From Rosenbergiella australiborealis (GTDB taxonomy: Bacteria; Pseudomonadota; Gammaproteobacteria; Enterobacterales; Enterobacteriaceae), in contig NZ_JABBFO010000005.1 of the NCBI RefSeq assembly GCF_018494035.1, forward strand, positions 1-64,000: a DNA stretch of 64,000 bases. Direction: 5' to 3'. Each line of letters starts with the position of its first letter. Position 1 is the first letter of the stretch. This document shows positions 37,032 to 47,695 of this stretch, piece after piece. The notes below the pieces were generated by a model. The model had not been told where the DNA came from. It saw nothing but the letters and a program-made list of their open reading frames with translations, and ran no database searches. A program made the position numbers and the translations under genes.

Positions 37032-39269
37032 TTATTCAATATCGACACGATCGATGCGTTGTAATCCTCGCGGTAGCAATGTCCCTTTACGGCCTCTCTC
37101 AGCGTTAAACTTCTGCAGTTCTTCACTGCGTAATTTCAACTTACGCTTTCCGACATGTAAGGTAACGCTACTTTGTGCTGAGATTAACACCAACCATGCC
37201 AGCTTATCTTTTCCTGCAGCAAAATCGGCACTGGGGATTGCAACAATTTTATTCCCTTTCCCTTTGGAAAGCTGAGGGAGGTCATCCACAGAGAAGATCA
37301 GCATACGTCCAGCCTCAGTAATCGCTAATAGCTGATCCCGCGACTCATCAAGAAACTGCGGTGGCATGACTTTCGCCTGATCTGGAAGCGTAAGTAGGGC
37401 TTTGCCGGTTTTTGTCCGAGATTGTAGATCAGCAAAAGTACAAATAAATCCGTAGCCCGCATCGCAAGCCATTAACAGCTTAGTCTCATCCGGTGCCATC
37501 AGAACCTGCTGCACCGTAGCACCGGGTGCTAAGCTCAGTTTACCGGTAATCGGTTCCCCTTGCCCACGCGCGGAAGGTAACGTGCTCGGGTCAAGAGTAT
37601 AACTACGCCCTGTTGAGTCAATCAGGCTGACCGGTTGATTACTTTTACCTTTTGCTGAAGCTAAATAGCTGTCCCCTGCTTTATAGCTCAAACCGGTTGG
37701 GTCAATATCATGGCCACGTGCTGCTCGTATCCACCCCATTTGTGATAACACAACAGTGATGGGTTCTGAGGGAACTAAATCCGTTTCGCTAATCGCTTTC
37801 GCCTCTGCACGCTCTTGTAGCGGTGAACGACGATCGTCACCATACAATTTCGCATCAGCTTGAAGCTCTTTTTTCAGCAAGGTGTTCATTTTACGCTCTG
37901 ACGCTAATAAGGCTTGTAGCTCACCACGCTCTTTTTCTAACTCTTGCTGTTCACCGCGAATTTTCACCTCTTCGAGTCGAGCTAAGTGGCGTAATTTCAA
38001 TTCGAGAATAGCTTCTGCCTGAGTATCGCTCAGTCCGAAACGAGCAACTAATGCAGGCTTAGGGGCATCTTCTTGGCGAATGATCTCAATCACTTCATCG
38101 ATATGTAAAAAGGCAACCAATAGGCCTTCTAAAATATGTAATCGATTCAGTACTTTCTCTAAACGATAAGAAAGCCGACGACGTACCGTATCACGCCGGT
38201 AAGTTAACCATTCGCTAAGGATCTCGCGCAGGTTTTTAACCGCTGGTCGATTATCTAACCCAATCATATTTAGGTTAACACGATAGCTTTTCTCAAGATC
38301 GGTCGTTGCAAAGAGGTGGTTCATTAAGGCATCACTGTCGACACGATTTGAACGTGGAACAATGACAATGCGAGTTGGACTTTGGTGATCTGACTCATCA
38401 CGGAGATCTTCGACCATCGGCAACTTTTTATTTCGCATCTGTGTCGCAATCTGCTCTAACACTTTCGCCCCAGAGGCTTGGTGAGGCAACGCAGTCACGA
38501 CGATTTCGCCCTCTTCTACATGCCATACTGCACGTTGACGGATACTGCCACGCCCCGTCTCATAAATCTTACGGATTTCTTTACGTGGAGTGATGATTTC
38601 TGCTTCCGTCGGGAAGTCTGGCCCTTGAACGATATCCATCAATGTGTCTAATGACGTCTCGGGCTTATCGATCAACGCAATAGTGGCTTGAGCCACTTCC
38701 CGTAAGTTATGCGGAGGAATATCAGTTGCCATACCGACGGCAATACCGGTCGTCCCGTTGAGTAAAATATTCGGAAGACGTGCCGGTAGCATTCTCGGCT
38801 GTTCTAAGGTGCCATCGAAGTTGGGAATAAAATCGACGGTTCCTTGGCCGAGTTCCGCTAATAAGGTTTGCGCATATTTAGAGAGGCGTGATTCGGTATA
38901 ACGCATAGCCGCAAAGGACTTCGGATCATCGGGAGCGCCCCAGTTACCTTGTCCATCGATTAACGGATAACGGTAAGAGAACGGCTGAGCCATCAGTACC
39001 ATGGCTTCATAACAAGCACTATCACCATGAGGGTGGTACTTACCGAGCACATCACCTACGGTACGCGCTGATTTTTTGAATTTAGCGCTCGCATTGAGAC
39101 CCAGTTCTGACATCGCATAAATAATACGACGTTGAACTGGTTTAAGACCATCACCAATATAAGGCAATGCGCGGTCCATAATGACGTACATCGAATAATT
39201 GAGATAAGAATTCTCAGTAAATTCGTGAAGAGCACGACGCTCGACACCATCCTGCGTGATTACACTCAT
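37032..39269 (-). CDS. parC: ParC, topoisomerase IV subunit A
   Basis: 745 residues (E. coli 752). Cleavage-religation subunit that decatenates daughter chromosomes with ParE. Catalytic Tyr124 in AAMRYTES; the quinolone-resistance region [12 protein letters not shown] has wild-type Ser84 and Glu88 (E. coli Ser80, Glu84). The C-terminal half is a DNA-wrapping beta-pinwheel (repeated [27 protein letters not shown]). Followed by plsC and ftsP. Confidence 0.97.
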   Translation of the reverse strand: MSVITQDGVERRALHEFTENSYLNYSMYVIMDRALPYIGDGLKPVQRRIIYAMSELGLNASAKFKKSARTVGDVLGKYHPHGDSACYEAMVLMAQPFSYRYPLIDGQGNWGAPDDPKSFAAMRYTESRLSKYAQTLLAELGQGTVDFIPNFDGTLEQPRMLPARLPNILLNGTTGIAVGMATDIPPHNLREVAQATIALIDKPETSLDTLMDIVQGPDFPTEAEIITPRKEIRKIYETGRGSIRQRAVWHVEEGEIVVTALPHQASGAKVLEQIATQMRNKKLPMVEDLRDESDHQSPTRIVIVPRSNRVDSDALMNHLFATTDLEKSYRVNLNMIGLDNRPAVKNLREILSEWLTYRRDTVRRRLSYRLEKVLNRLHILEGLLVAFLHIDEVIEIIRQEDAPKPALVARFGLSDTQAEAILELKLRHLARLEEVKIRGEQQELEKERGELQALLASERKMNTLLKKELQADAKLYGDDRRSPLQERAEAKAISETDLVPSEPITVVLSQMGWIRAARGHDIDPTGLSYKAGDSYLASAKGKSNQPVSLIDSTGRSYTLDPSTLPSARGQGEPITGKLSLAPGATVQQVLMAPDETKLLMACDAGYGFICTFADLQSRTKTGKALLTLPDQAKVMPPQFLDESRDQLLAITEAGRMLIFSVDDLPQLSKGKGNKIVAIPSADFAAGKDKLAWLVLISAQSSVTLHVGKRKLKLRSEELQKFNAERGRKGTLLPRGLQRIDRVDIE

Positions 39270-39469
39270 GAAATACTCCTCACTTCACTCCCGAACTCTA
39301 CATTTCTAACGGGATTATTTGCCCGCGATAGTACATTATTAGACGTCGTTAGTCACAATAACTCTCTTCGCCCTCTACCCAGCGATCGCATAGGGTGTTA
39401 ATTATTGCTATGCCAAAACGGTTTACTGTACATCGACCGATTTTCCCACATTGACACATGAGAACATTA

Positions 39470-40057
39470 ATGAGCCATATCCATATTATTGACGGCGGGA
39501 CAACTTTTGGGCTCTCCCAAGGTCAACTTAATCACACCCTAGCAGCTACCGCTGTCGATACCCTTCAGTTACTCGGGCATAAAGTCACGAAAACCCGCGT
39601 GATTGATGACTATGATTGTGAACACGAGGTGGCACAATTTTTGGCAGCCGATAGCCTTATATTACAAATGCCAGCTTGGTGGATGGGTGAGCCTTGGACG
39701 GTAAAAAAATATATCGATGAAGTACTAAGCCTTGGACACGGTAGCCTTTATGCTAACGATGGCCGTAGCCGCGCAGACCGCGACAAACACTATGGTTCAG
39801 GTGGGCTGTTACAGGGCAAGCACTACTTATTGTCCCTAACCTGGAATGCTCCTCTGCAGGCTTTTACTGATAAAGATCAGTTCTTTGAAGGCATCGGCGT
39901 GGATGGGCTTTATCTTCATACACATAAAGCCTTCCAATTTTTAGGGATGACGCCTCACCCAACCTTTATCTGTAATGACGTGATTAAACAGCCTGATATT
40001 CCGACCTTCGTTCGCGACTATCAGCAACACTTGACCGATATTTTCGGCCAAGTGTAA
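39470..40057 (+). CDS. mdaB: MdaB, NADPH:quinone reductase
   Basis: 195 residues from MSHIHIIDGG (E. coli 193); a start four codons upstream is possible. FAD flavoprotein that reduces quinones by two electrons, limiting redox cycling. MPAWWMGEPWTVKKYIDEV and YGSGGLLQGKHYLLSLTWNAP match the family. It lies between parC (divergent) and parE (convergent), as in related enterobacteria. Confidence 0.95.
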   Translation: MSHIHIIDGGTTFGLSQGQLNHTLAATAVDTLQLLGHKVTKTRVIDDYDCEHEVAQFLAADSLILQMPAWWMGEPWTVKKYIDEVLSLGHGSLYANDGRSRADRDKHYGSGGLLQGKHYLLSLTWNAPLQAFTDKDQFFEGIGVDGLYLHTHKAFQFLGMTPHPTFICNDVIKQPDIPTFVRDYQQHLTDIFGQV

Positions 40058-40069
40058 TCCGCTCGGCGG

Positions 40070-41965
40070 TTAGAGTTCGATGTCGACCTGATCGCCTTGC
40101 TCCTGTAACCAATTACGCCGATCTTCAGAGCGTTTTTTCGCGAGTAGCATGTCCATCACGCGTAAGGTTTCCGCTTCATCTTCGTCGCTAATCGTTAGTT
40201 GTACTAAGCGACGAGTATTCGGATCGAGCGTTGTTTCACGCAGTTGTGAAGGATTCATTTCACCTAACCCTTTGAAACGTTGAACACTGATTTTCCCACG
40301 CTTACGACTGAGCTTTTCAATGATGATCGCTTTCTCTTCATCGTCCAAGGCGTAATGCACTTCTTTACCCAAATCAATCCGATAAAGCGGCGGCATCGCA
40401 ACGTAAACGTGGCCATCGCGTACCAGGCGGCGAAAGTGCTTAACGAACAGCGCACAGAGCAAGGTGGCAATGTGTAGACCATCGGAATCAGCATCCGCTA
40501 AAATACAAATTTTGCCGTAGCGCAGTTGGCTTAAGTCTTCGCTATCGGGATCAATACCGATGGCCACCGAGATATCATGCACCTCTTGTGATCCTAGCAC
40601 CTCATCCGAAGAGACTTCCCACGTATTGAGAATTTTCCCTTTAAGCGGCATGATGGCTTGGAACTCACGTTCACGTGCCTGTTTGGCTGATCCTCCCGCA
40701 GAATCGCCTTCAACGAGAAAGAGTTCAGTACGTGACAAATCTTGGGCAGTACAGTCAGCCAATTTTCCTGGTAATGCAGGCCCGCTGGTCAATTTCTTAC
40801 GCACGACTTTCTTCGCAGCACGTAAGCGCCGTTGTGCACTCGCAATGGCCAACTCCGCCAATTGCTCGGCGACCTGTACGTTTTGGTTTAACCAGAGACT
40901 AAAAGCATCTTTGACGACGCTGGCTACAAATCCTGCCGATTGGCGAGAAGAAAGTCGCTCTTTAGTTTGTCCCGCAAATTGCGGATCTTGCATTTTTACC
41001 GATAATACGTACGCACAACGATCCCAAATATCTTCCGCGGATAGCTTGACGCCGCGAGGCAAAATATTCCGGTATTCGCAGAAGTTACGCATTGCGTCCA
41101 ACAATCCTTGGCGCAATCCATTAACGTGAGTACCGCCCTGCATGGTGGGGATCAAGTTGACATAACTTTCAGTCAGCAGTTCGCCGCCTTCCGGCAGCCA
41201 AAGCAGCGCCCAATCAACCGCTTCCGTCTCGCTCGAAAAAGTGCCGACAAAAGGCTGATCTGGCAAGGTTGGTAGGCCATTTATCGCTTCACGTAAATAG
41301 TCCGTCAAGCCATCCTGATAGCACCAACGTTGTTCGCTATCATTAACCTTGTCTTTGAAGATAATCTCAACACCGGGACACAGCACCGCTTTCGCTTTTA
41401 ACAAATGGCTTAAACGACTGACTGAAAATTTGGGTGTATCGAAAAAATGGCTATCTGGCCAGAAATGGACACGAGTACCGGTATTACGGCGACCTACCGT
41501 ACCAGTTACCGTGAGATCTTGAACTTTATCACCATTCTCAAAGGCCATGTCATAGACTTCACCGCCTCGTTTAACGGTGACTTCAACGCGAGTAGAGAGC
41601 GCATTGACGACCGAGATACCGACGCCATGTAGGCCACCGGAAAACTGGTAATTTTTATTGGAGAACTTGCCTCCCGCATGCAGACGGCAGAGAATAAGCT
41701 CAACCGCCGGGACACCCTCTTCAGGGTGAATATCCACAGGCATTCCTCGCCCATCATCGATCACTTCCAGTGATTGATCGGCATGAAGAATAACCTCAAC
41801 GCGTTTCGCATGTCCCGCTAACGCTTCATCAATACTGTTATCAATCACTTCTTGAGCTAAGTGATTAGGTCGAACAGTATCGGTGTACATGCCGGGTCGA
41901 CGTCTAACCGGCTCAAGGCCAGTCAGCACTTCGATATCGGCAGCATTATAACTTGATTGAGTCAT
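40070..41965 (-). CDS. parE: ParE, topoisomerase IV subunit B
   Basis: 631 residues (E. coli 630). GHKL ATPase at the N-terminus (VIDNSIDEALAGH, DDGRGMPVDIH, GGLHGVGISVVNAL), transducer domain, then TOPRIM (EGDSAGGSAKQ and DADSDGLHI, metal-binding). Last gene of nudF-yqiB-cpdA-yqiA-parE, an order conserved in E. coli; about 30 bases after yqiA. Confidence 0.97.
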   Translation of the reverse strand: MTQSSYNAADIEVLTGLEPVRRRPGMYTDTVRPNHLAQEVIDNSIDEALAGHAKRVEVILHADQSLEVIDDGRGMPVDIHPEEGVPAVELILCRLHAGGKFSNKNYQFSGGLHGVGISVVNALSTRVEVTVKRGGEVYDMAFENGDKVQDLTVTGTVGRRNTGTRVHFWPDSHFFDTPKFSVSRLSHLLKAKAVLCPGVEIIFKDKVNDSEQRWCYQDGLTDYLREAINGLPTLPDQPFVGTFSSETEAVDWALLWLPEGGELLTESYVNLIPTMQGGTHVNGLRQGLLDAMRNFCEYRNILPRGVKLSAEDIWDRCAYVLSVKMQDPQFAGQTKERLSSRQSAGFVASVVKDAFSLWLNQNVQVAEQLAELAIASAQRRLRAAKKVVRKKLTSGPALPGKLADCTAQDLSRTELFLVEGDSAGGSAKQAREREFQAIMPLKGKILNTWEVSSDEVLGSQEVHDISVAIGIDPDSEDLSQLRYGKICILADADSDGLHIATLLCALFVKHFRRLVRDGHVYVAMPPLYRIDLGKEVHYALDDEEKAIIIEKLSRKRGKISVQRFKGLGEMNPSQLRETTLDPNTRRLVQLTISDEDEAETLRVMDMLLAKKRSEDRRNWLQEQGDQVDIEL

Positions 41966-41995
41966 TGTCTTCTTTCATTTGTACAGAGTGAGTGG

Positions 41996-42577
41996 CTAAC
42001 AATAAGTTAAACCAAGAAATTCGATGATTGATGGGAAGTGACGTTCAATCGCGATAAAGGCATGATTTCCCCCTTGTTCAATCGTTTGACGGCATGCTGA
42101 ATAATACGTAACCGCTTCGGTATAATCTAATACCTCATCACCGGTTTGCTGGAGTAACCATAACTGTTCAGGCGCGATTAACGGGGTCACTTCGAGCGCT
42201 TTCAAATCGTCAATATGGCGAGACTCTACCATATATTTTTGCCCAGTGTATGGATTCTGATTCTCACCTAAAAAATTGAGTAATAACTCGAATGGCTTCA
42301 CTGCAGGATTAATGACTACAGCCGGTACGCGGTAACGTTGTGATAACCAAGTCGCATAATAACCGCCTAAGGATGACCCGATAATCCCGACTGGCTGGTC
42401 AGTACAGCCTTCAAACTCTGTGATTAAAAAAGTTTCAATTGTTTCCGGCGTAGCGGGCAATTCAGGAATACGCAACTGAATATGTGGGGCGTATTCAGCT
42501 AACCAATCAGCGAGTCGCGCGGCTTTTTCTGAACGAGGAGAGCTGTTAAAGCCATGCAGATACAGCAATGTTGACAT
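41996..42577 (-). CDS. yqiA: YqiA, alpha/beta-hydrolase esterase
   Basis: 193 residues (E. coli 193). Nucleophile Ser in [15 protein letters not shown] (GxSxG), preceded by [11 protein letters not shown] (oxyanion region); Asp and His toward the C-terminus in QTGDEVLDY and GGNHAF. YqiA has esterase activity on acyl substrates. Its start lies two bases after the cpdA stop. Confidence 0.95.
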   Translation of the reverse strand: MSTLLYLHGFNSSPRSEKAARLADWLAEYAPHIQLRIPELPATPETIETFLITEFEGCTDQPVGIIGSSLGGYYATWLSQRYRVPAVVINPAVKPFELLLNFLGENQNPYTGQKYMVESRHIDDLKALEVTPLIAPEQLWLLQQTGDEVLDYTEAVTYYSACRQTIEQGGNHAFIAIERHFPSIIEFLGLTYC

Positions 42578-42579
42578 GC

Positions 42580-43404
42580 TTAGTACCCTTCTGAGTGAAG
42601 ATCAGGTTGAAATTGTGTATCAGATAAACGTTCTACACGCGTCGAAATCTCACCATTTGGATGCAGCTCCAGCCAACGCCAGCCAGGAGAAAGCGAGTCA
42701 ATCGTAAACCCAGTGCATTGTGGACGAAACTGTACGCAGGTGGAGGGCGTCGATAACACGCGTCTTCCCTGCCAGCCTGCATCCATCTCTTGATGGATAT
42801 GGCCGCAGACAATAGTTTTAGCCAGAGGGTAATGCTGTAGGACCTCTGCCAACTGATGAGCATTGCGTAAGCTATGTGCATCCAGCCATGTGCACCCTGA
42901 CGGTGTCGGATGGTGATGCAGCAAAATAACCGTATGCCGTTGAGGGTGACGAGCCAGTGCCTCGCTTAATCCTTGCAGTTGGTAGTCACTTAATAATCCA
43001 TGTGGCACACCATGAACTTGGCTATCAAGCAGTAATAATTGCCAATGTGCGCCAAGTAACACCGATTTTTGCGGGCAGATCCCTTGGTGCGCCAGCGTGT
43101 TCACCATCGCTGGCTGGAAGTCATGGTTACCCGGTAACCACACACAGGGTTTTTGCAACTGATGAATGCCCGCGGCAAACGCCAAATAGGCTTCAGGGCT
43201 TTGGTCTTGAGCGAGATCGCCAGTCGCTACTACGAGGTCGATATTATGCCGTTCTGCACTAACAGCAGCCAATACGGCTTGATAACTCTGCCACGTATTC
43301 ACCCCTAATAAACTTTCATGCGGAGTTCTAAAGAGATGCATGTCAGTGAGTTGTAGCAGTCGGACACTCCGATTATCAGCGATCTCTAGCACTAACGAAT
43401 TCAC
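42580..43404 (-). CDS. cpdA: CpdA, 3',5'-cyclic-AMP phosphodiesterase
   Basis: 274 residues (E. coli 275). Calcineurin-type metallophosphoesterase that hydrolyses cAMP. Metal ligands are in [27 protein letters not shown] and CGHIHQEMD. It may lower cAMP-CRP signalling. In operon between yqiB and yqiA. Confidence 0.96.
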   Translation of the reverse strand: MNSLVLEIADNRSVRLLQLTDMHLFRTPHESLLGVNTWQSYQAVLAAVSAERHNIDLVVATGDLAQDQSPEAYLAFAAGIHQLQKPCVWLPGNHDFQPAMVNTLAHQGICPQKSVLLGAHWQLLLLDSQVHGVPHGLLSDYQLQGLSEALARHPQRHTVILLHHHPTPSGCTWLDAHSLRNAHQLAEVLQHYPLAKTIVCGHIHQEMDAGWQGRRVLSTPSTCVQFRPQCTGFTIDSLSPGWRWLELHPNGEISTRVERLSDTQFQPDLHSEGY

Positions 43405-43443
43405 TAAGACGCACCTTTTATCAGCGTTAAAAACTCTATTGTC

Positions 43444-43875
43444 TCATAACTCGTGCTGGGCGGTAGCCATTACACCTTGCACAAGACAATAACGTAACCA
43501 TTCGGAAAGGAACTGGTTAATTTGATGCTTTTCATCGCGTTGATGTAATTTTCTATTAGGATAATCATAGCGTGCTTTGAAACGATAGATCTGCTGGGTC
43601 GAACACACTTCTGCGACCATTGCATCATGATATAGCCTTACCGACATCGAAGGTAGTTGCCAATAGCTGACCACTGGAGCGACCTGCTTGATCATGACTT
43701 TCGTCGTATAGCGGGTCGATTCTTCAATCATAACTTGATAGTGAATCCCCTTAACTTGGTAAGTCAGCGCTGCCCCTTCCACTTCATCTCTTGGGATCAG
43801 TCGCCGTAACTGTGCATAATTTGTTTCATTTAAACGCATCATTTCCGGAAAATTGGGAATGTATTGCTGTTTCAT
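43444..43875 (-). CDS. yqiB: YqiB, DUF1249 protein
   Basis: 143 residues from [20 protein letters not shown]; the upstream start would lie inside nudF. DUF1249 proteins are small cytoplasmic proteins of unknown function, conserved in this operon. NYAQLRRL and [11 protein letters not shown] are typical. It starts next to the nudF stop with a slight overlap. Confidence 0.93.
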   Translation of the reverse strand: MKQQYIPNFPEMMRLNETNYAQLRRLIPRDEVEGAALTYQVKGIHYQVMIEESTRYTTKVMIKQVAPVVSYWQLPSMSVRLYHDAMVAEVCSTQQIYRFKARYDYPNRKLHQRDEKHQINQFLSEWLRYCLVQGVMATAQHEL

Positions 43876-44507
43876 GGAGATAACCACTCATTACGTAATT
43901 GCTCATGATGTAAGGTAAGCCATTGCAGCGCAATGATAGAGGCTGCATTATCAATCACGCCTGACTCCACCCACTGATAAGCGAGTTCACGACTCACAAC
44001 TCTGACGAGAATGTCTTCATTTTCACTCGCTAAACCATGATTCCCTTCTGCTTTCGCTGCATCTACCTCGCCGACCCAAATAGCCAGCCTTTCGTTGCTT
44101 CCTCCTGGACTCGAAAGATAGCTTAACACCGGTTTTGTCCGACCTAGTGCTAGACCTGCTTCTTCGTCGGCCTCTCGACGTGCAACCTCTTCCTCCGACT
44201 CACCGATTTCACAAATGCCCGCCACTAATTCAATCAACCAAGGCGTGCGATCGGCATCCAGTGCTGGGATACGGATTTGTTCAATAAGTACAACTTCATC
44301 TCTAACGGGGTCATAAGGCAATAGTGCAACCGCTTTTCCTCGTTGGAATACCTCGCGCTCGACAGGATTACTCATGCCTCCAGCGTAGAGTCGATGACGA
44401 AAACGGTATTTAGTGATTGAAAAGAATCCCTTATACATGGGTTCTTCGTGCACTATTTCAACATCGTCGCGTGTAAATTGGGTGGGAGATTTTAGCTTTT
44501 TGCACAT
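43872..44507 (-). CDS. nudF: NudF, ADP-ribose pyrophosphatase
   Basis: 211 residues (E. coli 209). Hydrolyses ADP-ribose to AMP and ribose 5-phosphate. The Nudix box is [22 protein letters not shown], interrupting nothing else of note; the downstream [14 protein letters not shown] is family-specific. First gene of the operon ending with parE, divergent from tolC as in E. coli. Confidence 0.96.
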   Translation of the reverse strand: MCKKLKSPTQFTRDDVEIVHEEPMYKGFFSITKYRFRHRLYAGGMSNPVEREVFQRGKAVALLPYDPVRDEVVLIEQIRIPALDADRTPWLIELVAGICEIGESEEEVARREADEEAGLALGRTKPVLSYLSSPGGSNERLAIWVGEVDAAKAEGNHGLASENEDILVRVVSRELAYQWVESGVIDNAASIIALQWLTLHHEQLRNEWLSP

Positions 44508-44714
44508 ATAATAGACCTCGGATGTAGGGTTGTTCCAATTACCTAGGACAATTTTTACTAATAACTCAGCAATTCAGGCATTATTTTACGCTAACGCTCC
44601 ATTTAAGGCACGTTCAGCCAACTTATTTCATTCTGCCTGTCTGGTACAATTCGAGATATTTTTGACCTGATAACTTTATTTTTTGCAATTTCGCTGCAAC
44701 ACAAAGGAACGCAA
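44508..44714. promoter_or_regulatory. Divergent promoter region nudF / tolC
   Basis: 207 bases with promoters for both directions. AAGGAACGC is the tolC ribosome-binding region. In E. coli this interval carries MarA/SoxS/Rob-responsive tolC promoters; I could not pick out a convincing binding site by eye. Confidence 0.5.
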
Positions 44715-46208
44715 ATGAAAAAATTGCTCCCCGTACTCGTTGGTCTGAGCTTAGCTGGCTTCAGTCAATTAGGCCACGCTGAAAACTTATTACAAGTTTA
44801 TCAACAAGCACGTGATACTAATCCTGATTTACGTAGTGCAGCGGCTGATCGCGATGCTGCTTTTGAGAAAATTAATGAATCGCGTAGTCCACTACTCCCG
44901 CAACTAGGCCTTGGTGGTGATTACAATTTTAACAGCGGTTTTAGGGATTATAGTGGTATACGTTCCAATACTTGGGCAGGCTCACTGCAACTGACGCAAA
45001 CGATTTTTGACATGTCTAAATGGCGTGCCTTAACGTTACAAGAAAAGACGGCAGGTATCCAAGATGTGTCTTATCAAGTTGCCCAACAAGAGTTAATTTT
45101 AAATACGGCAACCGCTTATTTTAATGTATTAAACGCCATCGATACGCTTTCTTACGTCGAAGCGCAAAAACAGTCCATTTATCGTGAACTGGATCAGACG
45201 ACTCAACGCTTTAATGTCGGCTTAGTCGCCATTACTGACGTACAAAATGCGCGCGCACAGTACGACAGCGTTTTAGCCAATGAAGTCACTGCACGTAATG
45301 ATATCGATAATAAAATGGAGGCATTACGTCAGGTAACGGGAAATAGTTACTTCTCTCTCTCGTCTCTCGACATCAATCGCTTTCAAACCGAAAAACCACA
45401 GCCTATTGATACGCTGTTAGCGAAAGCGGAAAACCACAACTTATCGTTGCTCTCTGCACGCCTTTCTAAAGATCTCGCACGTGAACAAATTCGTTATTAC
45501 GAAACCGGCCACATGCCAACATTGAGCCTCAATGCCTCAACGGGTGTGACCAATAATAAATACGACGGTTATCGCGCTCATACCACCTCTACGACACAAG
45601 ATTATATTCAGGGAAGTAATCAAGTTGGGGTAAGCCTATCGATTCCTTTATATAGCGGCGGCTCTGTAACCTCTCAGGTAAAACAAGCTGAATACAGCTT
45701 TGTCAGCTCCAGTGAAAAGTTAGAAAGTGCTCACCGTTCAACGGTACAAACGGTACGTTCATCCTTTAATAATATTAATGCCTCTATTAGCAGCATTGAA
45801 GCCTACCGCCAAGCCGTTGTCTCAGCACAAAGCTCATTGGATGCGATGGAAGCCGGCTACCAAGTCGGGACTCGTACTATTGTTGATGTGTTAGCGGCCA
45901 CCACTACGCTCTATAATGCCAAGCAACAACTTGCCAACGCACGTTATGGTTATCTCATTAACCAGATCAACATTAAGTATGCGTTAGGAACGCTTAACGA
46001 ACAGGATCTTGCTAATTTAAACAATACTTTAGGAAGAGAGGTTGCTACGTCACCGGAAGCGGTGGCACCGGATAACCCAGTACAAGATCGTCTTGCTGAT
46101 GGTGAAACAACGGTTCATGCTCAGCCAGCTGCAATGACATCTGTAGCGCCGGTTACGCATTCTTCAAGAGTCCGTGCGCCAAGTGCAGGCAATCCGTTTC
46201 GCGAGTAA
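44715..46208 (+). CDS. tolC: TolC, outer-membrane efflux channel
   Basis: 497 residues (E. coli 493). Signal peptide 1-22 (LLPVLVGLSLAGFSQLGHA). Two outer-membrane efflux protein repeats follow; the trimer forms the beta-barrel and periplasmic tunnel shared by AcrAB and type I secretion systems. ENLLQVYQQARDTNPDLR at the mature start and AGYQVGTRTIVDVLAATTTLY in the second repeat are signatures. The C-terminal about 60 residues are Pro/Ala-rich and variable, as usual. Confidence 0.97.
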   Translation: MKKLLPVLVGLSLAGFSQLGHAENLLQVYQQARDTNPDLRSAAADRDAAFEKINESRSPLLPQLGLGGDYNFNSGFRDYSGIRSNTWAGSLQLTQTIFDMSKWRALTLQEKTAGIQDVSYQVAQQELILNTATAYFNVLNAIDTLSYVEAQKQSIYRELDQTTQRFNVGLVAITDVQNARAQYDSVLANEVTARNDIDNKMEALRQVTGNSYFSLSSLDINRFQTEKPQPIDTLLAKAENHNLSLLSARLSKDLAREQIRYYETGHMPTLSLNASTGVTNNKYDGYRAHTTSTTQDYIQGSNQVGVSLSIPLYSGGSVTSQVKQAEYSFVSSSEKLESAHRSTVQTVRSSFNNINASISSIEAYRQAVVSAQSSLDAMEAGYQVGTRTIVDVLAATTTLYNAKQQLANARYGYLINQINIKYALGTLNEQDLANLNNTLGREVATSPEAVAPDNPVQDRLADGETTVHAQPAAMTSVAPVTHSSRVRAPSAGNPFRE

Positions 46209-46215
46209 TTAATGC

Positions 46216-46251
46216 AACCGCAGGTAAGACAATGACGTCTTTCCTGCGGTC
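46216..46251. terminator. Bidirectional terminator between tolC and ygiD
   Basis: ACCGCAGG and CCTGCGGT arms with further TAAGAC/GTCTT pairing around a 6-base loop, between convergent stops; weak T-runs on both sides. Confidence 0.75.
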
Positions 46252-46263
46252 AATTATCCCCTT

Positions 46264-47046
46264 TTATCGCACTAACACACTGGTCATACTAATACTTCCC
46301 ATATCCATTCCCGTCACCGGTACAGTAATAGTATCGTCCGCACGCGCTGCGCCTAAAATATACAGCAACGGAAGGAAATGTTCCGGTGTTGGATTGGCGA
46401 GTTGTGCATTAGGGAGTTGCTGATAATCAACCAGCGGATGATGTCTATCCCCTGTCTCAGAAGTTAAGGCATTTTGCACAAAGCGGTCAAAATCCTCTGC
46501 CCAAGGATAAATATTCCCTTCCGCTCCCCAACGCGCCATCGCGAGGTTATGCACAGTGTTGCCGCTGGCGAGCAGTAAGATCCCCTCATCGCGCAGTGCG
46601 GAAAGTTGTTTGCCCAGCTGGTAATGTTCTTCGGCTGATAAGCCCGCATCCAAACTGAGTTGAACAACGGGGATATCTGCCTCAGGATACATTTTCACTA
46701 AGACTCCCCAGGTACCATGGTCTAATCCCCAGTGTTGATCGAGGGTCACATTAGACGAGGCTAAGCGCTGTTTGATTGATTGCGCTAGCTGTGGATCACC
46801 GGGTGCCGGATAGCGAACATCAAACAGCGCCTGGGGGAAACGACCAAAATCATGAATCGTTTTCGGCCGATCCATTGCCGTCACCGCAGTGCCTTGGGTC
46901 ACCCAGTGTGCTGAGATCGCCAAGATAGCTTTAGGACGAGGTAACTGTGCACCCAGTTGGCGCCAGACCTCGGTGTAACGGTTTTCTTGAATGGCGTGCA
47001 TCGGATTACCGTGCCCTAAGAACAGTGCAGGCATAGGTTGAGTCAT
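46264..47046 (-). CDS. ygiD: YgiD, 4,5-DOPA-type extradiol dioxygenase
   Basis: 260 residues from MTQPMPALFLGHGNPM (E. coli 262-271). LigB-superfamily enzyme with Zn/Fe ligands in LGHGNPMHA, ISAHW and LASGNTVHNL; GTWGVLVKMYPEADIPVVQLS is typical. E. coli YgiD cleaves L-DOPA to betalamic-acid precursors. Convergent with tolC. Confidence 0.93.
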   Translation of the reverse strand: MTQPMPALFLGHGNPMHAIQENRYTEVWRQLGAQLPRPKAILAISAHWVTQGTAVTAMDRPKTIHDFGRFPQALFDVRYPAPGDPQLAQSIKQRLASSNVTLDQHWGLDHGTWGVLVKMYPEADIPVVQLSLDAGLSAEEHYQLGKQLSALRDEGILLLASGNTVHNLAMARWGAEGNIYPWAEDFDRFVQNALTSETGDRHHPLVDYQQLPNAQLANPTPEHFLPLLYILGAARADDTITVPVTGMDMGSISMTSVLVR

Positions 47047-47380
47047 GATAACTCCTCTTATCACAAGAATTTACGCCTAGGATACGCCGCTGGATAAAAA
47101 ATACACCTAGTAAGCCGTGATGATCATTTTCAAAAAATTTGAATATCGGTCGCCTTCTGTGTCGCGACGACTCTTAGCACGCCGGAGTGTTAATTTGAGA
47201 CCTCATTAACATCATACTCTGTCGCCAAATGGTAAAAGAGGTAGACCATCAAGAAGTGATCTTGGGGTTGAAGGTCAAGTGTGCAAAGGACCATATTGTG
47301 AGGCTTCTGCTTTTCCATGGATTTTTGTGTATTCTTGCTGATGAAAGGTATCTACATTTAAGGATGGAAGGTAGGTTGCT
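47047..47380. other. Spacer upstream of ygiD and of the 104-residue gene
   Basis: 334 bases. Holds the ygiD promoter and, near 47370, a GGAAGG site for the next gene. Short open stretches at 47230-47330 exist in two frames but no family is recognisable. Confidence 0.4.
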
Positions 47381-47695
47381 ATGAAAGTGAGTGAAACAGC
47401 ATTGCTAGAGTCGGGATTTCGTCATGATGAACTTCAAAAAATCAAAAACAACGTGGTAAATTATGGTGGAACGCTTGAAGAGGCTATAAATGATCTCGCC
47501 CGCCGATTCAATGCGTTACTCTGGGTCACTGGTGTATGTATTGTGATTTTTCTATTACTGGTCGCTTTTAGTTCACCGAGTAGAATAATGGCAGACGGGC
47601 TGGCAATGATCTTAGGGATAATCATCATGTCATTTTCTCAGCCCTTAGTCGTTTCATATAAATCATGGCGTTACAGGAAAAAAAATAGGCATTAA
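47381..47695 (+). CDS. Small two-helix membrane protein, possible partner of the DUF4225 gene
   Basis: 104 residues. A soluble N-terminal part (1-46, SGFRHDELQKIKNNVVNYGG and NDLARRFN, helical) precedes two membrane segments (about 47-64 and 71-90) and a basic tail (KSWRYRKKNRH). I recognise no named family. The stop overlaps by four bases the stop end of the DUF4225-like gene on the other strand. Small membrane proteins beside DUF4225 genes would fit an immunity or accessory role; that is inference only. The pair interrupts the otherwise conserved ribB-tolC region. Confidence 0.6.
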   Translation: MKVSETALLESGFRHDELQKIKNNVVNYGGTLEEAINDLARRFNALLWVTGVCIVIFLLLVAFSSPSRIMADGLAMILGIIIMSFSQPLVVSYKSWRYRKKNRH